Shown piece by piece: positions 62,782-64,000 of a stretch of 64,000 bases of DNA. Location: positions 1-64,000 of the forward strand of contig NZ_QLYZ01000010.1 of NCBI RefSeq assembly GCF_003350325.1, read 5' to 3'. Positions within the stretch are counted from its first letter, which is position 1, and the number at the start of each line of letters is the position of its first letter. This stretch comes from Vibrio rhodolitus (lineage in GTDB: Bacteria; Pseudomonadota; Gammaproteobacteria; Enterobacterales; Vibrionaceae). The notes below the pieces were generated by a model. It was not told the origin of the DNA. It did no database searches and saw nothing but the letters and a program-made list of their open reading frames with translations. The position numbers and the translations under genes were made by a program.

Positions 62782-63591
62782 TCAGATATTGAATACCGAC
62801 CAAATTGGCGCATGATCAGACGGTTTCTCAATGCCTCTGAGCTCGTAGTCAATGTCTGACTCAACACACTTCTCAGCTAACGCTGCCGTCGCCAAAATTA
62901 CATCGATACGCAGTCCACGGTTGTCGTCAAAGCCGCGTGAACGGTAGTCAAACCAAGAGAATCGGTCATTAACTTCTGGGTGAATCGAACGGAAGGTATC
63001 GACAAAGCCCCAATCAAGTAAAGTTTTTAGCCACTCTCGCTCTTCTGGCTGGAACGAACATTTACCCGTTTTTAGCCAGCGTTTGCGGTTGGCTTCACCA
63101 ATGCCGATATCGAGATCAATCGGGCTGATATTAATATCACCCATTACGATGACGTTTTCACCGTTTTCGTGATGCTCATTGAGGTAAGTCATTAGATCTT
63201 GATAGAAAGCACGTTTGTATGGGAACTTAGTCTCGTGAGCAATATTATCGCCTTGTGGGAAGTAACCATTTAAAACGGTAACTTTTTCTCCATTGCCTGC
63301 ATCAAAGGTTGCCATGATCATGCGTTTTTGATGATCGTCATTGTCGGTTGGAAAGCCTTTTTGTACTGAAATAGGCTCTTGCTTGCATAGCATTGCCACA
63401 CCATAGTGGGCTTTTTGTCCGTGGAAGTAGACTTTGTAGCCCATTGCTTCAACATCAGCTAGCGGGAAGGCTTCATCGTGAACTTTGATTTCTTGCAGTC
63501 CAATCACATCTGGTTGATGTTTATCAATAAGAGCTTGTAATTGATGTAATCGAGCTCGAAGACCATTGATATTAAATGAGACAACTTTCAT
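62782..63591 (-). CDS. xthA: Exodeoxyribonuclease III
   Basis: A 269-aa DNA repair enzyme (AP endonuclease and 3'-5' exonuclease) nearly the length of E. coli XthA. Metal and catalytic motifs are [11 protein letters not shown], the Glu in [41 protein letters not shown] and the final KPSDHAP (Asp-His pair). The ATG follows aaggaagaata. It converges with fabV. Confidence 0.97.
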   Translation of the reverse strand: MKVVSFNINGLRARLHQLQALIDKHQPDVIGLQEIKVHDEAFPLADVEAMGYKVYFHGQKAHYGVAMLCKQEPISVQKGFPTDNDDHQKRMIMATFDAGNGEKVTVLNGYFPQGDNIAHETKFPYKRAFYQDLMTYLNEHHENGENVIVMGDINISPIDLDIGIGEANRKRWLKTGKCSFQPEEREWLKTLLDWGFVDTFRSIHPEVNDRFSWFDYRSRGFDDNRGLRIDVILATAALAEKCVESDIDYELRGIEKPSDHAPIWSVFNI

Positions 63592-63671
63592 TATTCTTCC
63601 TTATATGAGGGACTTACAGCGCATCCTAACGTGAATACAACAGAATTTAAACCGTGTACCTTGAAGAGAGG

Positions 63672-63830
63672 TTACGACTGATGCGCAAGTTTGGCTTTAA
63701 GATCTTCTTCGACGATTTTAAGTGCTGCAAGGGCAACCTTAGGGTCGACCTCGTTACTCTCAAGCAGATAAATTAGGTCTACGGCAAGCTTGATTTCATC
63801 AGGCGCGTTTTCGAGGCTTGGGGTTGTCAT
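63672..63830 (-). CDS. rsmS: Pleiotropic regulatory protein RsmS (YbaM/DUF2496)
   Basis: A 52-aa small protein matching RsmS/YbaM: SLENAPDEIKLAVDLIYLLE and PKVALAALKIVEEDLKAKL. It starts at the ATG at 63830, one base after the preceding gene's stop; the longer frame upstream is the end of priC in another register. In Enterobacteriaceae the gene is likewise next to priC. RsmS modulates virulence and secreted enzymes in some plant pathogens; its mechanism is unknown. Confidence 0.85.
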   Translation of the reverse strand: MTTPSLENAPDEIKLAVDLIYLLESNEVDPKVALAALKIVEEDLKAKLAHQS

Positions 63831-63831
63831 A

Positions 63832-64000
63832 CTACTGATTTCTCTCTCGATAAGTGATCTGTTTTTCAAGTTTAACTTTCGCGACTCGGCAGCGTTCAAG
63901 CCTTTGCTCGGTTGCCAGTAATGCCTGTTGAGCTTGCTGCTGCGCAAAAGGTGGCGCCATGTTTAGCGCGGCTTGTTTATCAAGTACCATCTCCATCAGG
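63832..64000 (-). CDS. priC: Primosomal replication protein PriC (N''), C-terminal part
   Basis: A partial gene running off the right edge. Minus-strand translation gives LMEMVLDKQAALNMAPPFAQ continuing to EQRLERCRVAKVKLEKQI, with a tag stop at 63832-63834. The charged C-terminal helix matches PriC, which loads DnaB at stalled forks. The link to rsmS, one base downstream, supports the call. Confidence 0.7.
   Translation of the reverse strand, partial: LMEMVLDKQAALNMAPPFAQQQAQQALLATEQRLERCRVAKVKLEKQITYRERNQ

Overview
The window looks like chromosomal DNA of a Vibrio or close relative (Gammaproteobacteria). Most genes resemble familiar Vibrio/enteric families: alaE, tRNA-Ser(GGA), dmsABC, lldP-lutABC, a PsrA-like regulator with fadE, fabV (an enoyl reductase type first described in Vibrio), xthA, rsmS and priC. 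Vibrio-style heptamer tandem repeats and a small inverted-repeat element support this. The assignment rests on recognised families; no search was run.

Layout. 1-3565: the end of an IS3-family element, a terminator, a (CCGTATT)12 tandem repeat and two unrecognised minus-strand genes. 3763-8983: a K+ channel, a UPF0149 protein, a Cache hybrid kinase and the alanine exporter alaE. 9104-9191: tRNA-Ser(GGA) and its terminator. 9193-17791: a genomic island downstream of the tRNA, bounded by two imperfect 34-bp copies of the tRNA terminator. It carries an integrase remnant, a C5-cytosine DNA methyltransferase, a NurA-like nuclease plus HerA-like ATPase pair, and an AIPR-family protein. 17916-23213: more accessory DNA, with a methyltransferase-HNH nuclease fusion, a 51-codon membrane ORF, and a translationally coupled three-gene envelope operon of unknown function.

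23576-34009: an AGCS amino-acid symporter, a YecR-like lipoprotein, a chemoreceptor, a universal stress protein, and L-lactate permease with LutABC. 34284-39675: a LysR regulator, a BCCT transporter, a two-subunit aconitase X and a DapA-family lyase/aldolase; this is a catabolic cluster with an unproven substrate. 39831-41650: a lipoprotein amidohydrolase and a small hypothetical gene. 41755-46791: dmsABC with a TorD-type chaperone and a ferredoxin, interrupted by a MITE-like element. 47149-50473: a di-haem peroxidase overlapping a hybrid kinase. 50686-52906: an EamA transporter, a DUF1496 protein and a PLP enzyme. 53052-57994: a two-component system divergent from a GT2/ArnT-like/GtrA envelope glycosylation operon. 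58330-64000: fatty-acid genes, then xthA, rsmS and the end of priC.

Best candidates for undescribed biology are (1) the methyltransferase/NurA-HerA/AIPR set, which looks like a restriction-type defence system in which NurA-HerA could be the nuclease-translocase; (2) the three-gene envelope operon, pairing a ClpP/crotonase-like lipoprotein with two membrane proteins that share Val/Glu/Lys repeats; and (3) the AcnX/BCCT/DapA-like cluster. These roles are inferred from domains and neighbourhood only.
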